A stretch of 64,000 nucleotides of DNA from Gammaproteobacteria bacterium LSUCC0057 (GCA_004535795.1 SPIA01000001.1:1-64000); one strand, 5' to 3'. Shown: positions 1 through 11,900, counted from the first letter of the stretch. A program made the numbers and translations. Notes: generated by a model from the letters alone, not told the origin.

Positions 1-115
1 TGGCGACCATAGAGAATTGGTACCACCTGATCCCATCCCGAACTCAGAAGTGAAACGATTCCTCGCCGATGGTAGTGTGGGGTTTCCCCATGTGAGAGTA
101 GGTCATCGCCAGGCT
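1..115 (+). rRNA. rrf: 5S ribosomal RNA, 5' end cut by window edge
   Basis: The first 115 bases have the layout of a gammaproteobacterial 5S rRNA: the opening GGCGACCATAG, the internal CCCATCCCGAACTCAGAAG loop region, and a closing GGTCATCGCCAGGC that pairs with the opening bases to make helix I. Only the first few nucleotides of the gene are missing to the left. It is the distal end of an rRNA operon running in from outside the window, and a strong terminator follows directly. Confidence 0.93.
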
Positions 116-128
116 TCTAAATAAAACA

Positions 129-163
129 CCCCGACAAGCGTTGCTTGCCGGGGTTTTTTATTT
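129..163 (+). terminator. rRNA operon intrinsic terminator
   Basis: A GC-rich hairpin (arms about 129-139 and 143-153, loop GTT, one internal A/C mismatch) is followed by a run of six T from 154. It lies 14 bases after the 5S gene and ends the rRNA transcript. The left flank is A-rich (ATAAAACA), so on the minus strand it could also stop transcripts of the GST gene that ends at 264. Confidence 0.85.
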
Positions 164-263
164 GCGGGCAAGATAGACTGCTACGCTTACATGGGGGACC
201 CATGTGGAGTAGGGTGAGCCGCGCGGTTACAACGCGCAGGCGAAAGTTCGTGGCGTTGTGGTT
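164..263. other. Non-coding spacer with a small nested hairpin
   Basis: No gene is visible between the rRNA terminator and the end of the GST gene. The stretch holds a two-part stem-loop: outer arms 181-184 and 209-212, inner perfect 7-bp arms 189-195 and 199-205 with a 3-base loop. No T-tract follows, so it is not a standard terminator. Confidence 0.5.
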
Positions 264-944
264 TTATTTAGCCAGAATCGATTGCGCACCTTTGACGAAC
301 TTGGCGCTGGCATCTTTGTCATCCGGGCTGATCATCGGTTCGGGAACGGCGAGGCCGCGAGCAAAAGCCGGCCGCTCATCGAGCCGCGCCAGCCACGCTT
401 GCAGCGCTGGAAACTGGTCGATGGCGACACCCGACCAACGGTGGGTGCGCACCCACGGGTAGGTAGCAATATCGGCAACAGTGAGATCGCCAGCGAGGTA
501 TTGATGGTGTTCGAGACGTCCTTCGAGCACGGCAAACAGCCGTTTGCACTCGTTTTGGTAACGGTCGATGGCCGGTTGATAGACCTCCGGCCAATAGCGA
601 TAAAAGACATTGGCCTGACCCATCATTGGGCCCACGCCACCCATTTGAAACATCAGCCACTGCAGGGCGACACTGCGTTGTTTGCGTTCTGTTGGCAGCA
701 ATTGACCAGTTTTTTCTGCCAAGTAGAGCAAGATGGCGCCAGACTCAAACACGGCGAAATCGTCGGCGCTGCGGTCGACAATGGCGGGTATCCGCCCGTT
801 GGGATTGATCGCAATGAACTCAGGTTGCTTTTGAACACCGCTGCTGAGGTCGAGGGCTTTTACCTGATACTCTATGCCGAGCTCTTCGAGCATGATGCTG
901 ACCTTGTGGCCGTTGGGTGTCGCTGCGGTGTAGAGATCGATCAT
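264..944 (-). CDS. yfcG: Glutathione S-transferase, Nu class (YfcG-like)
   Basis: This 226-residue protein is a cytosolic glutathione transferase. The N-terminal thioredoxin-like half begins [14 protein letters not shown], with Thr9 and Asn11 in the places used by E. coli YfcG in lieu of a catalytic Tyr/Ser/Cys. The segment [13 protein letters not shown] supplies the cis-proline glutathione site, [15 protein letters not shown] follows, and the C-terminal half is the all-helical domain. YfcG-type enzymes reduce disulfides and organic peroxides with glutathione; the exact substrate here is unknown. It lies 33 bases downstream of recN on the same strand and may be co-transcribed with it. Confidence 0.88.
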   Translation of the reverse strand: MIDLYTAATPNGHKVSIMLEELGIEYQVKALDLSSGVQKQPEFIAINPNGRIPAIVDRSADDFAVFESGAILLYLAEKTGQLLPTERKQRSVALQWLMFQMGGVGPMMGQANVFYRYWPEVYQPAIDRYQNECKRLFAVLEGRLEHHQYLAGDLTVADIATYPWVRTHRWSGVAIDQFPALQAWLARLDERPAFARGLAVPEPMISPDDKDASAKFVKGAQSILAK

Positions 945-977
945 GGTGCTGCTCCGGCAGAGTGCTCGCGGGTGGGT

Positions 978-2633
978 TTACTCGCTGTGGGCTAAGGCTA
1001 ACATTTCGCTGGCGTGGGCAAGCGTTTGTTGGGTAATTTTGGCACCGCCGAGCATGCGCGCCAATTCTTCTGCACGCTGCGCTTGACTGAGTTGGGTGAG
1101 GTTGGCGACACCGTTGGCTTTACTGGCCACGTAATGGTGGTGGGCGCGAGCCGCCACTTGGGCCTGGTGGGTGACGCTGATCACTTGGCCGCGCTCACCG
1201 AGTTGGCGCAACAGTTGACCGACGACATCTGCAGTGGCACCGCCAATACCGACATCGACCTCGTCAAACAGCAGTGTCGGAACCCCGCTCTGATCGGCGG
1301 CGCTGACCTGGATAGCCAAGCTAACCCGCGAGAGCTCGCCGCCAGAGGCAATCTTTTGCAGCGGTTTGGCCGGCTGGCCGCGGTTGGTGACAATCATCAG
1401 CTCGACCGTTTCTGCCCCGGTGGCAGTCGGTTGCGGGCAGGCGGTCAGGGCAAAGCTGATCGCTGCCTCTGGCATAGCCAGTGCCGTCAGTTGGCTATTG
1501 ACCATCGCAGCAAGACGCTCGGCCGCTTTGCGCCGCTGGCCACTGAGCTTAGCCGCTAGCGCCTGATAGTTGGCGAGATGGTCGGCGACGGCACCACGCA
1601 GTGCGGTCAGGGTCTCTTCGGAGCTGTCGCAACTGGCCAACTCCTGTCGGAGCTCTTCGAGCCGCTGCAGCAGTTGCGCGGGATCGCGGCGATATTTGCG
1701 CGCCAGCGAGTAGAGTTCGCCGAGCTGGCCGTCGAGCACCGCTAGCCGCTCCGGATCGGCTTCGAAGTGGTCGATATAGCTGCTCAGTTCATGCATCGCC
1801 TCTTCAATTTGCAGCAGGCTATTGGAGAGCAGCTCGGCGCTACTGGCGAGCGATGGCGGAGAATTTTTAACACCCTTTAACAGAGCCAGTGCATGGCTGA
1901 GGTTGTCGCGTATGCCGTCGCTATCGCGGCCCTGGCAGAGCTGTAGTGCACGATGGCTGTCTTGAATGATCTGGTCGGCATTGGCCAGTGCACTGTGCTC
2001 AGCCTCGAGTTGGGCATACTGTTCGGGCGACACCGCCACTGCGGCGAGTTCATCAATTTGAAAGCGCAGCAACGCTGCTCGTTCGGTGAGTTCAGCGGCG
2101 TTGGCCTCGCGGTCGGCTAGCTGCTGGGCGGCCTGTTGCCAGTGGCGAAAATGGTCTCTGACTTGCTGTAATAGTTCTTGGTGGCCGCCAAAGTTGTCTA
2201 GTAGCTGGCGCTGGGTGTTGCGCTTGAGCAGAGAGTGGTGCTCATGTTGGCCATGTATTTCCAGCAGCAACTCGCCCAGCTCTTTGAGCTGCGCCATGGT
2301 GGCGGGCTGGCCATTGATAAAGCCTTTGGAGCGTCCATCGCGGCTGAACGAGCGTCGCAGTAGGCATTCATCGCTGCCAAATTCTCGTTGGTCGAGCCAC
2401 TGCGCTGCGTCGCTGAGATCGGCGAGATCAAATTGTGCCGCGATCTGCGCGCTGTCAGCGCCGTGGCGGATGGCATCGCTGTCGGCGCGGTCGCCCAAGG
2501 CCATGCCGAGGGCGTCGAGAATGAGTGATTTGCCTGCTCCGGTTTCACCCGTGATGGCGCTGGTGCCGCGGCCAAAATCGAGTTCTAGGCGTTCGGCGAG
2601 GGTGTAATTTTGAATGGTTAGGGTCAGTAGCAA
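978..2633 (-). CDS. recN: DNA repair protein RecN
   Basis: This 551-residue SMC-like ATPase acts in recombinational repair of double-strand breaks. The N-terminal head has the Walker A motif GETGAGKS at residues 29-36. The middle is a long helical, glutamine- and leucine-rich coiled coil. The C-terminal head carries the ABC signature ASGGELSRVSLA and the Walker B segment TLLFDEVDVGIGG. Length is near the family norm (about 553). It is divergent from grpE, as in many gammaproteobacteria. RecN is SOS-controlled in E. coli, but I found no good LexA box in the 198-bp spacer. Confidence 0.97.
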   Translation of the reverse strand: MLLTLTIQNYTLAERLELDFGRGTSAITGETGAGKSLILDALGMALGDRADSDAIRHGADSAQIAAQFDLADLSDAAQWLDQREFGSDECLLRRSFSRDGRSKGFINGQPATMAQLKELGELLLEIHGQHEHHSLLKRNTQRQLLDNFGGHQELLQQVRDHFRHWQQAAQQLADREANAAELTERAALLRFQIDELAAVAVSPEQYAQLEAEHSALANADQIIQDSHRALQLCQGRDSDGIRDNLSHALALLKGVKNSPPSLASSAELLSNSLLQIEEAMHELSSYIDHFEADPERLAVLDGQLGELYSLARKYRRDPAQLLQRLEELRQELASCDSSEETLTALRGAVADHLANYQALAAKLSGQRRKAAERLAAMVNSQLTALAMPEAAISFALTACPQPTATGAETVELMIVTNRGQPAKPLQKIASGGELSRVSLAIQVSAADQSGVPTLLFDEVDVGIGGATADVVGQLLRQLGERGQVISVTHQAQVAARAHHHYVASKANGVANLTQLSQAQRAEELARMLGGAKITQQTLAHASEMLALAHSE

Positions 2634-2717
2634 AATGGTGGTCGCATCACGGTAAACGTGACCAAATCATAGCGGGTCTGCGGTTGGGTAACAATTGCTG
2701 TGAACAACTCAGCTGCG

Positions 2718-2745
2718 CTTGAATGTTGGCAATTAATCCCCATAT
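2718..2745 (+). promoter_or_regulatory. Sigma-32 (heat-shock) promoter of grpE
   Basis: The -35 element CTTGAAT (2718-2724) and the -10 element CCCCATAT (2738-2745) match the RpoH consensus CTTGAA / CCCCATnT, with 14 bases between CTTGAA and CCCCAT. The site is 87 bases upstream of the grpE GTG start and on the correct strand. The match covers every strongly conserved position. Confidence 0.88.
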
Positions 2746-2831
2746 TGAACGCATGGGTTAACAAGCCGGCTAGCAGCAGGCTATTTTTTAACGGCCACGC
2801 CTAGGCAGCGGGCAATCGAAGAGGGATAAAC

Positions 2832-3392
2832 GTGAGTAGTGATGACAAACAACCACCGGCAGAAGAGCTTGAATCGGTAGCGCCAGAGGCAGCTGACGTC
2901 GAACAGCCGCAGCAGGCTGACAATGACGCAGAACCGCTGTCGCCAGATCCACAAGATGAGCTGCAAGAGAGCCGCGAACAGCTGCTGCGTGTGCAGGCCG
3001 AAATGCAGAACGTGCGCCGCCGCGCCGAGCGCGATGTCGCCAATGCCCACAAGTTTGCACTGGAAAAATTTGTTGCCGAATTGTTGCCGGTCGTCGATAA
3101 CCTCGAGCGCGGCCTCGCTGCGGTGTCGGCCGATGACGACAGTGTTAAGGCGGTGCGTGAAGGGCTGGAGCTAACTCTAAAAAGTTTTGTCGATGCCTTG
3201 GCAAAATTCGGTGTGGCGGCGGTTAATCCGGTCGGCGAGCCGTTTGATCCAGAACTGAGTCAAGCGATGGCGCAGGTCCCCAATCCCGACCAAGAACCGA
3301 ACACGGTGATGGAGGTGTTCCAAAAGGGCTACACCCTGAGCGGGCGGCTGATCCGGCCGGCAATGGTGGTGGTCTCCAAGGCTGCCGACTAA
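2832..3392 (+). CDS. grpE: Nucleotide exchange factor GrpE
   Basis: GrpE releases ADP from DnaK and so drives the chaperone cycle. The 186-residue protein has an acidic, disordered N-terminus (residues 1-35), a long helix ([26 protein letters not shown]) that forms the dimer coiled coil, and a C-terminal beta domain containing [14 protein letters not shown] and the closing [13 protein letters not shown]. The start is GTG at 2832, preceded by a GAGGG ribosome site. It opens the grpE-dnaK-dnaJ heat-shock cluster and has its own sigma-32-like promoter. Confidence 0.97.
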   Translation: MSSDDKQPPAEELESVAPEAADVEQPQQADNDAEPLSPDPQDELQESREQLLRVQAEMQNVRRRAERDVANAHKFALEKFVAELLPVVDNLERGLAAVSADDDSVKAVREGLELTLKSFVDALAKFGVAAVNPVGEPFDPELSQAMAQVPNPDQEPNTVMEVFQKGYTLSGRLIRPAMVVVSKAAD

Positions 3393-3430
3393 CAGAGTGG
3401 TACTTTTTTTCATCTGTGGGTAATTAACCC

Positions 3431-3458
3431 CTTGAAATAGAGGGTTGGGGACCCACTT
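3431..3458 (+). promoter_or_regulatory. Sigma-32-like promoter of dnaK
   Basis: CTTGAAA at 3431-3437 is a perfect RpoH -35 element. After 14 bases, ACCCACTT (3451-3458) aligns with CCCCATTT at six of eight positions. It lies about 100 bases before the dnaK start. The -10 is weaker than in the grpE promoter. Confidence 0.7.
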
Positions 3459-3556
3459 AACAGATAAGCGCAGACAAGCCTGCGTCGCTGCCAGCTAAGT
3501 GGACAGAGGCGCTGCGAGTAGACAGCTCAACCAGCAAAATTTTTGGAGAAAATATT

Positions 3557-5467
3557 ATGGGTAAAATTATCGGTATCGACTTAGGTACGACTAACTCTTG
3601 TGTCGCCGTGCTCGAAGGTGACAAACCGCGCGTCATCGAGAACGCCGAGGGCGCGCGAACTACCCCTTCGATTGTCGCCTTTACCGCCGACGATGAAATT
3701 CTGGTCGGCCAGTCGGCCAAGCGCCAGTCGGTCACCAATCCTGAGAACACTCTGTACGCCATCAAGCGTCTGATCGGCCGCCGTTTTGAAGATGAAGTGG
3801 TGCAAAAAGACATCAAAATGGTGCCATACAAAATTGTTAAGGCCGACAACGGTGACGCTTGGGTAGAAGTGAAGGGCGATAAAAAAGCCGCTCCGCAGAT
3901 CTCTGCTGAAATCCTCAAAAAGATGAAGAAGACCGCTGAAGATTATCTCGGCGAGAAGGTCACGGAAGCGGTGGTTACTGTTCCGGCCTACTTCAACGAC
4001 GCACAGCGTCAGGCGACCAAAGATGCCGGGCGTATCGCCGGTCTCGAGGTCAAGCGCATTATCAATGAGCCGACCGCAGCGGCACTGGCCTATGGTATGG
4101 ACAAAGCGGCCGGCGACCGCGTGATTGCCGTTTACGATCTCGGTGGTGGCACCTTTGACATCTCGATTATTGAAATTGCCGATGTCGATGGTGAAAAACA
4201 GTTCGAGGTACTGGCTACCAACGGTGATACCTTCCTCGGCGGTGAAGACTTTGACATGCGCCTGATCGAGTATCTGGCCGGCGAGTTCAAGAAAGAGAGC
4301 GGCATCGATTTGGGCGGCGATCCGCTGGCCATGCAGCGCCTCAAAGAGGCGGCAGAGAAGGCCAAGATTGAGCTCTCTTCTAGCCAGCAGACCGAGGTCA
4401 ATCTGCCTTACATCACCGCCGATGCCACCGGGCCGAAGCACTTAGTGGTTAAGATGACGCGCGCCAAGCTGGAGTCACTGGTCGATGACTTGATTCAGCG
4501 CTCTCTGGAGCCGGTGCGTCTTGCGTTGAAAGATGCCGGCAAAAGCGCCTCAGAGATCGACGAGGTGATTCTGGTCGGCGGCCAGACCCGTATGCCCAAG
4601 GTGCAAGAGGCGGCGACAACCTTCTTTGGCAAAGAGCCACGCAAAGATGTCAACCCCGACGAAGCTGTCGCGGTAGGTGCCGCGCTGCAGGGTGCAGTGC
4701 TCTCTGGCGACGTCACCGACGTGCTGCTGTTGGATGTCACGCCGCTCTCGCTGGGCATTGAAACCATGGGTGGAGTCGCCACCACTCTGATCGAGAAGAA
4801 CACCACCATTCCGACTAAAAAGTCGCAGATCTTCTCGACTGCTGACGACAATCAGACAGCGGTGACTATTCACGTGGTGCAGGGAGAGCGCAAGCAAGCA
4901 GCCCAGAACAAGTCGCTGGGACGTTTTGACTTGGCCGATATCCCGCCGGCACAGCGCGGTATGCCGCAGATTGAGGTGACTTTTGATATCGACGCCAACG
5001 GTATTCTCAACGTCAGCGCTAAAGACAAAGCCACCGGCAAAGAGCAGTCGATTGTCATCAAGGCGTCGTCGGGTCTCTCCGATGAAGAGATCGATGCCAT
5101 GGTGCGCGATGCTGAAGCTAACGCCGAAGACGACAAAAAGTTTGAGGCGTTGATTCAGGCCCGCAACAGTGCCGACGGTCTGGCCCACGCTGCCAAGAAA
5201 ACCTTGGAGGAAGCGGGCGACAAGGCTAGCGATGATGAGAAGCAAGCGATTGAGAGCGCAGTGGCCGAAGTGGAAGTGGCCGTCAAAGGCGACGATGTCG
5301 CCGCCATTGAGGCAGCGACCGCTAAACTCTCTGAGGCCTCTTCTGCGCTGGCGCAAAAGCTCTATGCTGAGCAGGGTGGCGAAGCTGCCGGTGAGCAGTC
5401 GCAAGCCGCCGCAGATGATGCCGTTGATGCTGAGTTCGAAGAGGTGAAAGACGACAACAGCAAGTAG
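3557..5467 (+). CDS. dnaK: Chaperone DnaK (Hsp70)
   Basis: This 636-residue cytosolic Hsp70 binds exposed hydrophobic segments of client proteins in an ATP-dependent cycle with DnaJ and GrpE. The ATPase domain starts [16 protein letters not shown]-like (actual [13 protein letters not shown]), contains [11 protein letters not shown], the ATP-contacting DLGGGTFD and [12 protein letters not shown] with the phosphate-pocket Thr near residue 199. The substrate domain follows the linker [19 protein letters not shown]. The C-terminus ends in an acidic EEVKDD tail that recruits partners. The start has a TTGGAG ribosome site (TTTTGGAGAAAA). Length matches E. coli DnaK (638). Confidence 0.99.
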   Translation: MGKIIGIDLGTTNSCVAVLEGDKPRVIENAEGARTTPSIVAFTADDEILVGQSAKRQSVTNPENTLYAIKRLIGRRFEDEVVQKDIKMVPYKIVKADNGDAWVEVKGDKKAAPQISAEILKKMKKTAEDYLGEKVTEAVVTVPAYFNDAQRQATKDAGRIAGLEVKRIINEPTAAALAYGMDKAAGDRVIAVYDLGGGTFDISIIEIADVDGEKQFEVLATNGDTFLGGEDFDMRLIEYLAGEFKKESGIDLGGDPLAMQRLKEAAEKAKIELSSSQQTEVNLPYITADATGPKHLVVKMTRAKLESLVDDLIQRSLEPVRLALKDAGKSASEIDEVILVGGQTRMPKVQEAATTFFGKEPRKDVNPDEAVAVGAALQGAVLSGDVTDVLLLDVTPLSLGIETMGGVATTLIEKNTTIPTKKSQIFSTADDNQTAVTIHVVQGERKQAAQNKSLGRFDLADIPPAQRGMPQIEVTFDIDANGILNVSAKDKATGKEQSIVIKASSGLSDEEIDAMVRDAEANAEDDKKFEALIQARNSADGLAHAAKKTLEEAGDKASDDEKQAIESAVAEVEVAVKGDDVAAIEAATAKLSEASSALAQKLYAEQGGEAAGEQSQAAADDAVDAEFEEVKDDNSK

Positions 5468-5491
5468 CCCTCTGCTGACAGAGTGGTTGCG

Positions 5492-5539
5492 ATTGCGCGG
5501 GGCACAGCCCCGCGCAATTGTTGGTGCGGCAGCGCCGCA
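5492..5539 (+). promoter_or_regulatory. Tandem intercistronic hairpins between dnaK and dnaJ
   Basis: A perfect 11-bp inverted repeat (arms 5492-5502 and 5508-5518, 5-base loop) is followed six bases later by a second perfect 6-bp hairpin (arms 5525-5530 and 5534-5539, 3-base loop). No T-tract follows either, so they are unlikely to be simple terminators. They probably protect the dnaK mRNA 3' end or set the dnaK:dnaJ ratio. Confidence 0.65.
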
Positions 5540-5562
5540 AAACAGAACGAACGAGTAGAGTT

Positions 5563-7516
<1,954 letters not shown>

Positions 7517-7550
7517 CGCCACGGTGCGGCGAATAACCGCACAGTTTAGA

Positions 7551-7580
7551 TAGACACAGCGCCGCCCGTAGCTGTACAAT
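7551..7580 (+). promoter_or_regulatory. Candidate carA sigma-70 promoter
   Basis: TAGACA (7551-7556) and TACAAT (7575-7580) each match five of six consensus -35/-10 bases with an 18-base spacer. Predicted transcription start is near 7587. It lies just after dapB, directly upstream of the leader frame and the terminator described below. Confidence 0.6.
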
Positions 7581-7599
7581 TCTGTCCTAGATTCTGCTC

Positions 7600-7650
7600 A
7601 TGAGGAGCAGCCTAGATCCGGGAGTATGCGGCCAGAATAGTTCTAATTAA
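7600..7650 (+). CDS. Putative carA leader peptide (16 codons)
   Basis: An ATG frame of 16 codons (MRSSLDPGVCGQNSSN) ends in TAA at 7648-7650. The last two bases of the stop codon are the first two bases of the 5' arm of the intrinsic terminator at 7649. A ribosome reaching this stop would cover the terminator arm. Such a layout is known from translation-coupled attenuators of pyrimidine genes (pyrBI, pyrE of enterics), and a leader peptide has been reported for Pseudomonas carAB. The start codon sits in the loop of a 6-bp hairpin (7594-7599 with 7605-7610) and no clear ribosome site precedes it. The frame is short enough to be chance. Confidence 0.4.
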   Translation: MRSSLDPGVCGQNSSN

Positions 7651-7686
7651 GCGAGATGAGACCCTAGTGTTTCATCTCGCTTTTTT
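7649..7686 (+). terminator. Intrinsic terminator in the carA leader (attenuator)
   Basis: Perfect 11-bp arms (7649-7659 and 7672-7682) close a 12-base loop, and T continues to 7686. It lies 84 bases before carA and about 60 bases after the predicted carA start site, so it is more likely a carAB attenuator than the terminator of dapB. Confidence 0.8.
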
Positions 7687-7770
7687 ACAATTTGGCCTCT
7701 GAAAACTTTCAACTCAGCGCCGTTGGCGCCGAAGATCTACCCATTGTGTTGAGAAATTTTAGGAGGTCGT

Positions 7771-8916
7771 GTGAGTCCCGAAAACCATCGCCCCGCCATT
7801 TTGGTTTTGCAGGATGGCACTGTATTTAAGGGTTCAGCCATCGGTTGCGACGGCTGTTCTGTCGGTGAGGTGGTGTTCAATACCGCGCTAACTGGCTACC
7901 AGGAAATTCTCACCGACCCCTCCTACGCTCGACAAATAGTCACCCTCACCTATCCGCATATCGGCAATGTCGGCGTTAACAGCGAAGACTGTGAGTCCGA
8001 TGCAGTGCATGTTGCCGGTTTAGTGATCCGCGACCTGCCGTTACTGGCCTCCAACTTCCGCTCTGAGCAGAGCTTGGACAGCTACCTGAAAGCGCACAAC
8101 ATCCTCGGCATAGCCGATATAGACACCCGCAAATTGACACGCATCTTGCGTGAAAAGGGTGCACAGAGCGGTTGTTTGATGGCCGGTGAGCAGCTCGACG
8201 AAGCCCCGGCCGTGCAGGCGGCGCGCGACTTTGCCGGCTTGCAGGGTTTGGACCTGGCACAGCAGGTGACCTGTGCCGAACCCTACCACTGGGCGCAAGG
8301 CAGTTGGCAGCTCGGTGTCGGCCATGCGCAAGTGGTAGAGCGCCCCTACAAAGTGGTCGCCTACGACTTTGGCGTTAAGCACAATATTTTGCGGATGCTC
8401 GCTGACCGCGGCTGCGATCTCACCGTGGTGCCGGCGAAAACCCCGGCCAGCGAGGTGTTGGCGATGCAGCCCGACGGTGTGTTTCTCTCTAACGGCCCCG
8501 GAGATCCGGAACCGTGTGACTACGCCATTGCGGCGATCAAAACGCTGCTCGAGGCGCGTGTACCGCTGTTCGGTATCTGTCTCGGCCACCAGCTGTTGGC
8601 GCTCGCCTCGGGCGCAAAGACTGTCAAAATGAAGTTTGGGCACCACGGTGCCAACCACCCCGTCGAGGCGCTGGCCGCCAAAACAGTGATGATTACCAGT
8701 CAGAATCACGGATTTGCCGTCGATGAGCAGTCGCTGCCAGAGACCTTGGTCGCCACCCATCGCTCACTGTTCGATGGCTCACTGCAGGGTATTGAACGCA
8801 CTGATTGCCCGGCCTTCAGTTTTCAAGGCCACCCGGAAGCGAGTCCGGGGCCGCACGAAGCGGCGGTGCTATTTGACCACTTTATACAACTGATGGACAG
8901 TTACCAGAGCCGTTGA
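7771..8916 (+). CDS. carA: Carbamoyl phosphate synthase small subunit
   Basis: CarA is the glutamine amidotransferase subunit that feeds ammonia to CarB for carbamoyl phosphate, the shared precursor of arginine and pyrimidines. The 381-residue protein has the CPSase small-chain N-terminal domain, with [14 protein letters not shown], and a class I GATase domain. The nucleophile is Cys270 in GICLGHQ, with the His/Glu pair in [11 protein letters not shown]. Start is GTG at 7771 with a strong AGGAGG ribosome site at 7761-7766. It is the first gene of carA-carB-greA. Confidence 0.98.
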   Translation: MSPENHRPAILVLQDGTVFKGSAIGCDGCSVGEVVFNTALTGYQEILTDPSYARQIVTLTYPHIGNVGVNSEDCESDAVHVAGLVIRDLPLLASNFRSEQSLDSYLKAHNILGIADIDTRKLTRILREKGAQSGCLMAGEQLDEAPAVQAARDFAGLQGLDLAQQVTCAEPYHWAQGSWQLGVGHAQVVERPYKVVAYDFGVKHNILRMLADRGCDLTVVPAKTPASEVLAMQPDGVFLSNGPGDPEPCDYAIAAIKTLLEARVPLFGICLGHQLLALASGAKTVKMKFGHHGANHPVEALAAKTVMITSQNHGFAVDEQSLPETLVATHRSLFDGSLQGIERTDCPAFSFQGHPEASPGPHEAAVLFDHFIQLMDSYQSR

Positions 8917-8986
8917 CCGCGCCACAGCCGCCGTAAAATTGCCGATTTAACATTTGATTGAGACAGCCGCAGGAACCCGCAGCGCT

Positions 8987-11900
8987 ATGCCAAAAAGAAC
9001 CGACATAAAAAGTATCCTTATTATAGGCGCCGGTCCGATTGTTATCGGTCAGGCGTGTGAATTTGACTACTCGGGCGCACAGGCCTGTAAAGCGCTGCGC
9101 GAAGAGGGTTATCGCGTCATTTTGGTCAACTCGAATCCGGCTACCATCATGACCGATCCAGCGATGGCCGACGCCACCTATATCGAGCCGGTTGAGTGGC
9201 GCACTGTTGCCAAAATTATTGAAAAGGAGCGCCCCGACGCGCTGCTGCCGACCATGGGCGGACAGACCGCACTCAACTGTGCCCTGGATCTCTCCAAGCA
9301 CGGTGTGCTCGAGCAGTTTGGTGTTGAGATGATCGGCGCCAATGCCGACGCGATCGATAAAGCGGAGGATCGCGAGCGCTTCGACAAAGCGATGAAGGCC
9401 ATCGGCCTAAATACCCCCAACTCAGGTATTGCCCACAGCCTCGAGGAGGCCGAGCAGATTTCTCATCGCTTTGGCTTTCCCTGCATTATCCGTCCATCGT
9501 TCACCATGGGCGGCTCGGGTGGTGGTATTGCCTACAATCGCGAAGAGTTTGAAGAGATCTGCCGACGCGGCCTGGATCTGTCGCCAACCAACGAGCTGCT
9601 GATTGATGAGTCGCTGATCGGCTGGAAAGAGTACGAGATGGAGGTGGTGCGCGATCGCGAAGACAACTGCATCATTATCTGCTCGATTGAAAACCTCGAC
9701 CCGATGGGCATCCACACCGGCGACTCTATCACCGTTGCGCCGGCGCAGACGCTCACCGATAAAGAGTACCAAATTATGCGCAACGCCTCGCTGGCAGTGC
9801 TGCGCGAAATTGGTGTCGAGACGGGCGGTTCCAACGTGCAGTTTGCGGTTGATCCCGACAGCGGTCGACTGGTGGTGATTGAGATGAACCCGCGGGTGTC
9901 GCGCAGTTCAGCACTGGCCTCAAAGGCGACCGGCTTCCCCATCGCCAAGGTGGCGGCGAAACTGGCGGTCGGTTACACCCTCAACGAATTGCAAAACGAG
10001 ATCACCGGCGGCCGCACGCCCGCCTCGTTCGAGCCCAGCATCGACTACGTGGTGACTAAGATCCCACGTTTTGCCTTTGAAAAATTCAGCCAGGCCAACG
10101 CCAAACTGACCACCCAGATGAAATCGGTCGGCGAGGTGATGGCGATCGGCCGCACCTTCCAAGAGTCTATGCAAAAAGCGCTGCGCGGTCTCGAGGTGGG
10201 GGTTAGCGGCTTTGACCCGGTGCTGTCGCCACAACAGGCCAACAGCTCCACCCTGCTCAGCGAATTGGCCGAGGCGGGGCCCGAGCGGATCTGGTATGTC
10301 GCCGACGCCATGCGCGCCGGTATGAGCATCGAAGAGCTGTTCGAGATCACCAAAATTGACCGCTGGTTTTTAGTGCAAATTGCCGACTTGATTGCCGATG
10401 AGCAGCGGCTGATAGGGCAGAGCATCGACTCACTGAGCCGCGACCAGCTGTTCCGGCTCAAGCGCAAAGGCTTTGCCGATAAGCGCCTAGCAGCACTGTT
10501 GGGCTGCCGCGAGCCAGAGGTGCGCGAGCGGCGTCAGCTGTTGGAGATTCATCCGGTCTACAAACGCGTCGATACCTGTGCCGCCGAGTTTGCCACTGAC
10601 ACTGCGTATCTCTACTCCACCTATGAAGATGAGTGCGAGGCGCTACCTAGCGAGCGCAATAAAATCTTGGTGCTCGGCGGCGGTCCCAACCGCATTGGCC
10701 AAGGCATCGAATTTGATTACTGCTGTGTGCACGCGGCGCTGGCGATGCGCGAAGACGGTTACGAGACCATTATGGTCAACTGCAATCCAGAGACCGTCTC
10801 TACCGACTACGACACCTCCGATCGACTCTACTTTGAGCCGGTGACGTTGGAAGATGTGCTGGAAATTGTCCGCATCGAGAAGCCGGTCGGCGTCATTGTG
10901 CAATTTGGTGGCCAGACGCCTTTGAAGTTGGCACGCGCCCTTGAGGCCGCCGGGGTGCCGATAGTCGGCACCACCCCCGACGCTATCGACCGCGCCGAAG
11001 ATCGCGAACGCTTCCAGCAGATGATCGATAAGCTCGGTCTGTTACAGCCGCCCAACGCTACCGCCCGCAGTGCCGCCGAAGCGATTGGTCTGGCCGACAA
11101 AATTGGTTATCCGCTGGTGGTGCGCCCCTCCTACGTGCTGGGCGGCCGCGCCATGGAGATTGTCTACAAAGAGGAGGAGTTGGCGCACTACATGACCAGT
11201 GCGGTCAAGGTCTCGGAAGATTCTCCGGTGCTGTTAGATTTCTTTTTGCCGGCCGCAATTGAGGTTGATGTCGATGCCGTCAGCGACGGTGAGACGGTGG
11301 TGATCGGAGCGATCATGCAGCATATCGAACAGGCCGGGATCCACTCCGGTGATTCGGCCTGCTCACTGCCGCCGTACAGTTTGCCCGCCGATATACAGGA
11401 TCAGATGCGGGAAATATGCCGCAAAATGGCCCTTGAGTTAGGCGTGCGTGGTTTGATGAATGTGCAGTTGGCACTGCAAGATGGCAACATCTATGTCATT
11501 GAGGTCAACCCCCGCGCTTCGCGCACGGTGCCGTTTGTCTCCAAATGCATTGGTCGCTCGCTGGCCAAAGTGGCAGCCCGCTGCATGGTCGGCCAGAGCC
11601 TCGCTAGCCAAGACTTTACCCGCGAGATCATCCCGCCCTATTTCAGCGTCAAAGAGGCGGTATTCCCATTTAACAAGTTCCCCGGTCTCGACCCCATTCT
11701 CGGCCCTGAGATGAAATCGACCGGCGAGGTGATGGGCGTGGGCGACAGCTTTGCCGAGGCATATGGCAAAGCAGAGCTCGGCGCCAGCGATGAGATTCCG
11801 CGCAGCGGTTCGGTGTTTATCAGTGTTCGCGAGCGCGACAAAGCGGCTGTCGCCGAGTTGGCGCAGCGTTTTGCCGCGCTGGGTTTCTCGCTCTACGCCA

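Noticed and set aside
258-995. Long plus-strand frame opposite the GST gene
   Set aside because: It is the antisense of a clear glutathione transferase and has no recognisable domain; many such shadows exist in this GC-rich sequence.
2698-2715. CTG-N9-CAG (CTGTGAACAACTCAG) in the recN/grpE spacer as a LexA box
   Set aside because: LexA sites of this group need CTG-N10-CAG with an AT-rich core; spacing is one short and the flanks do not match.
3581-4441. 286-codon minus-strand frame inside dnaK
   Set aside because: Antisense shadow of the dnaK coding sequence, explained by codon bias at third positions.
7524-7542. GTGCGG/CCGCAC hairpin after dapB as the dapB terminator
   Set aside because: Six-bp stem with only three T afterwards; too weak to call.
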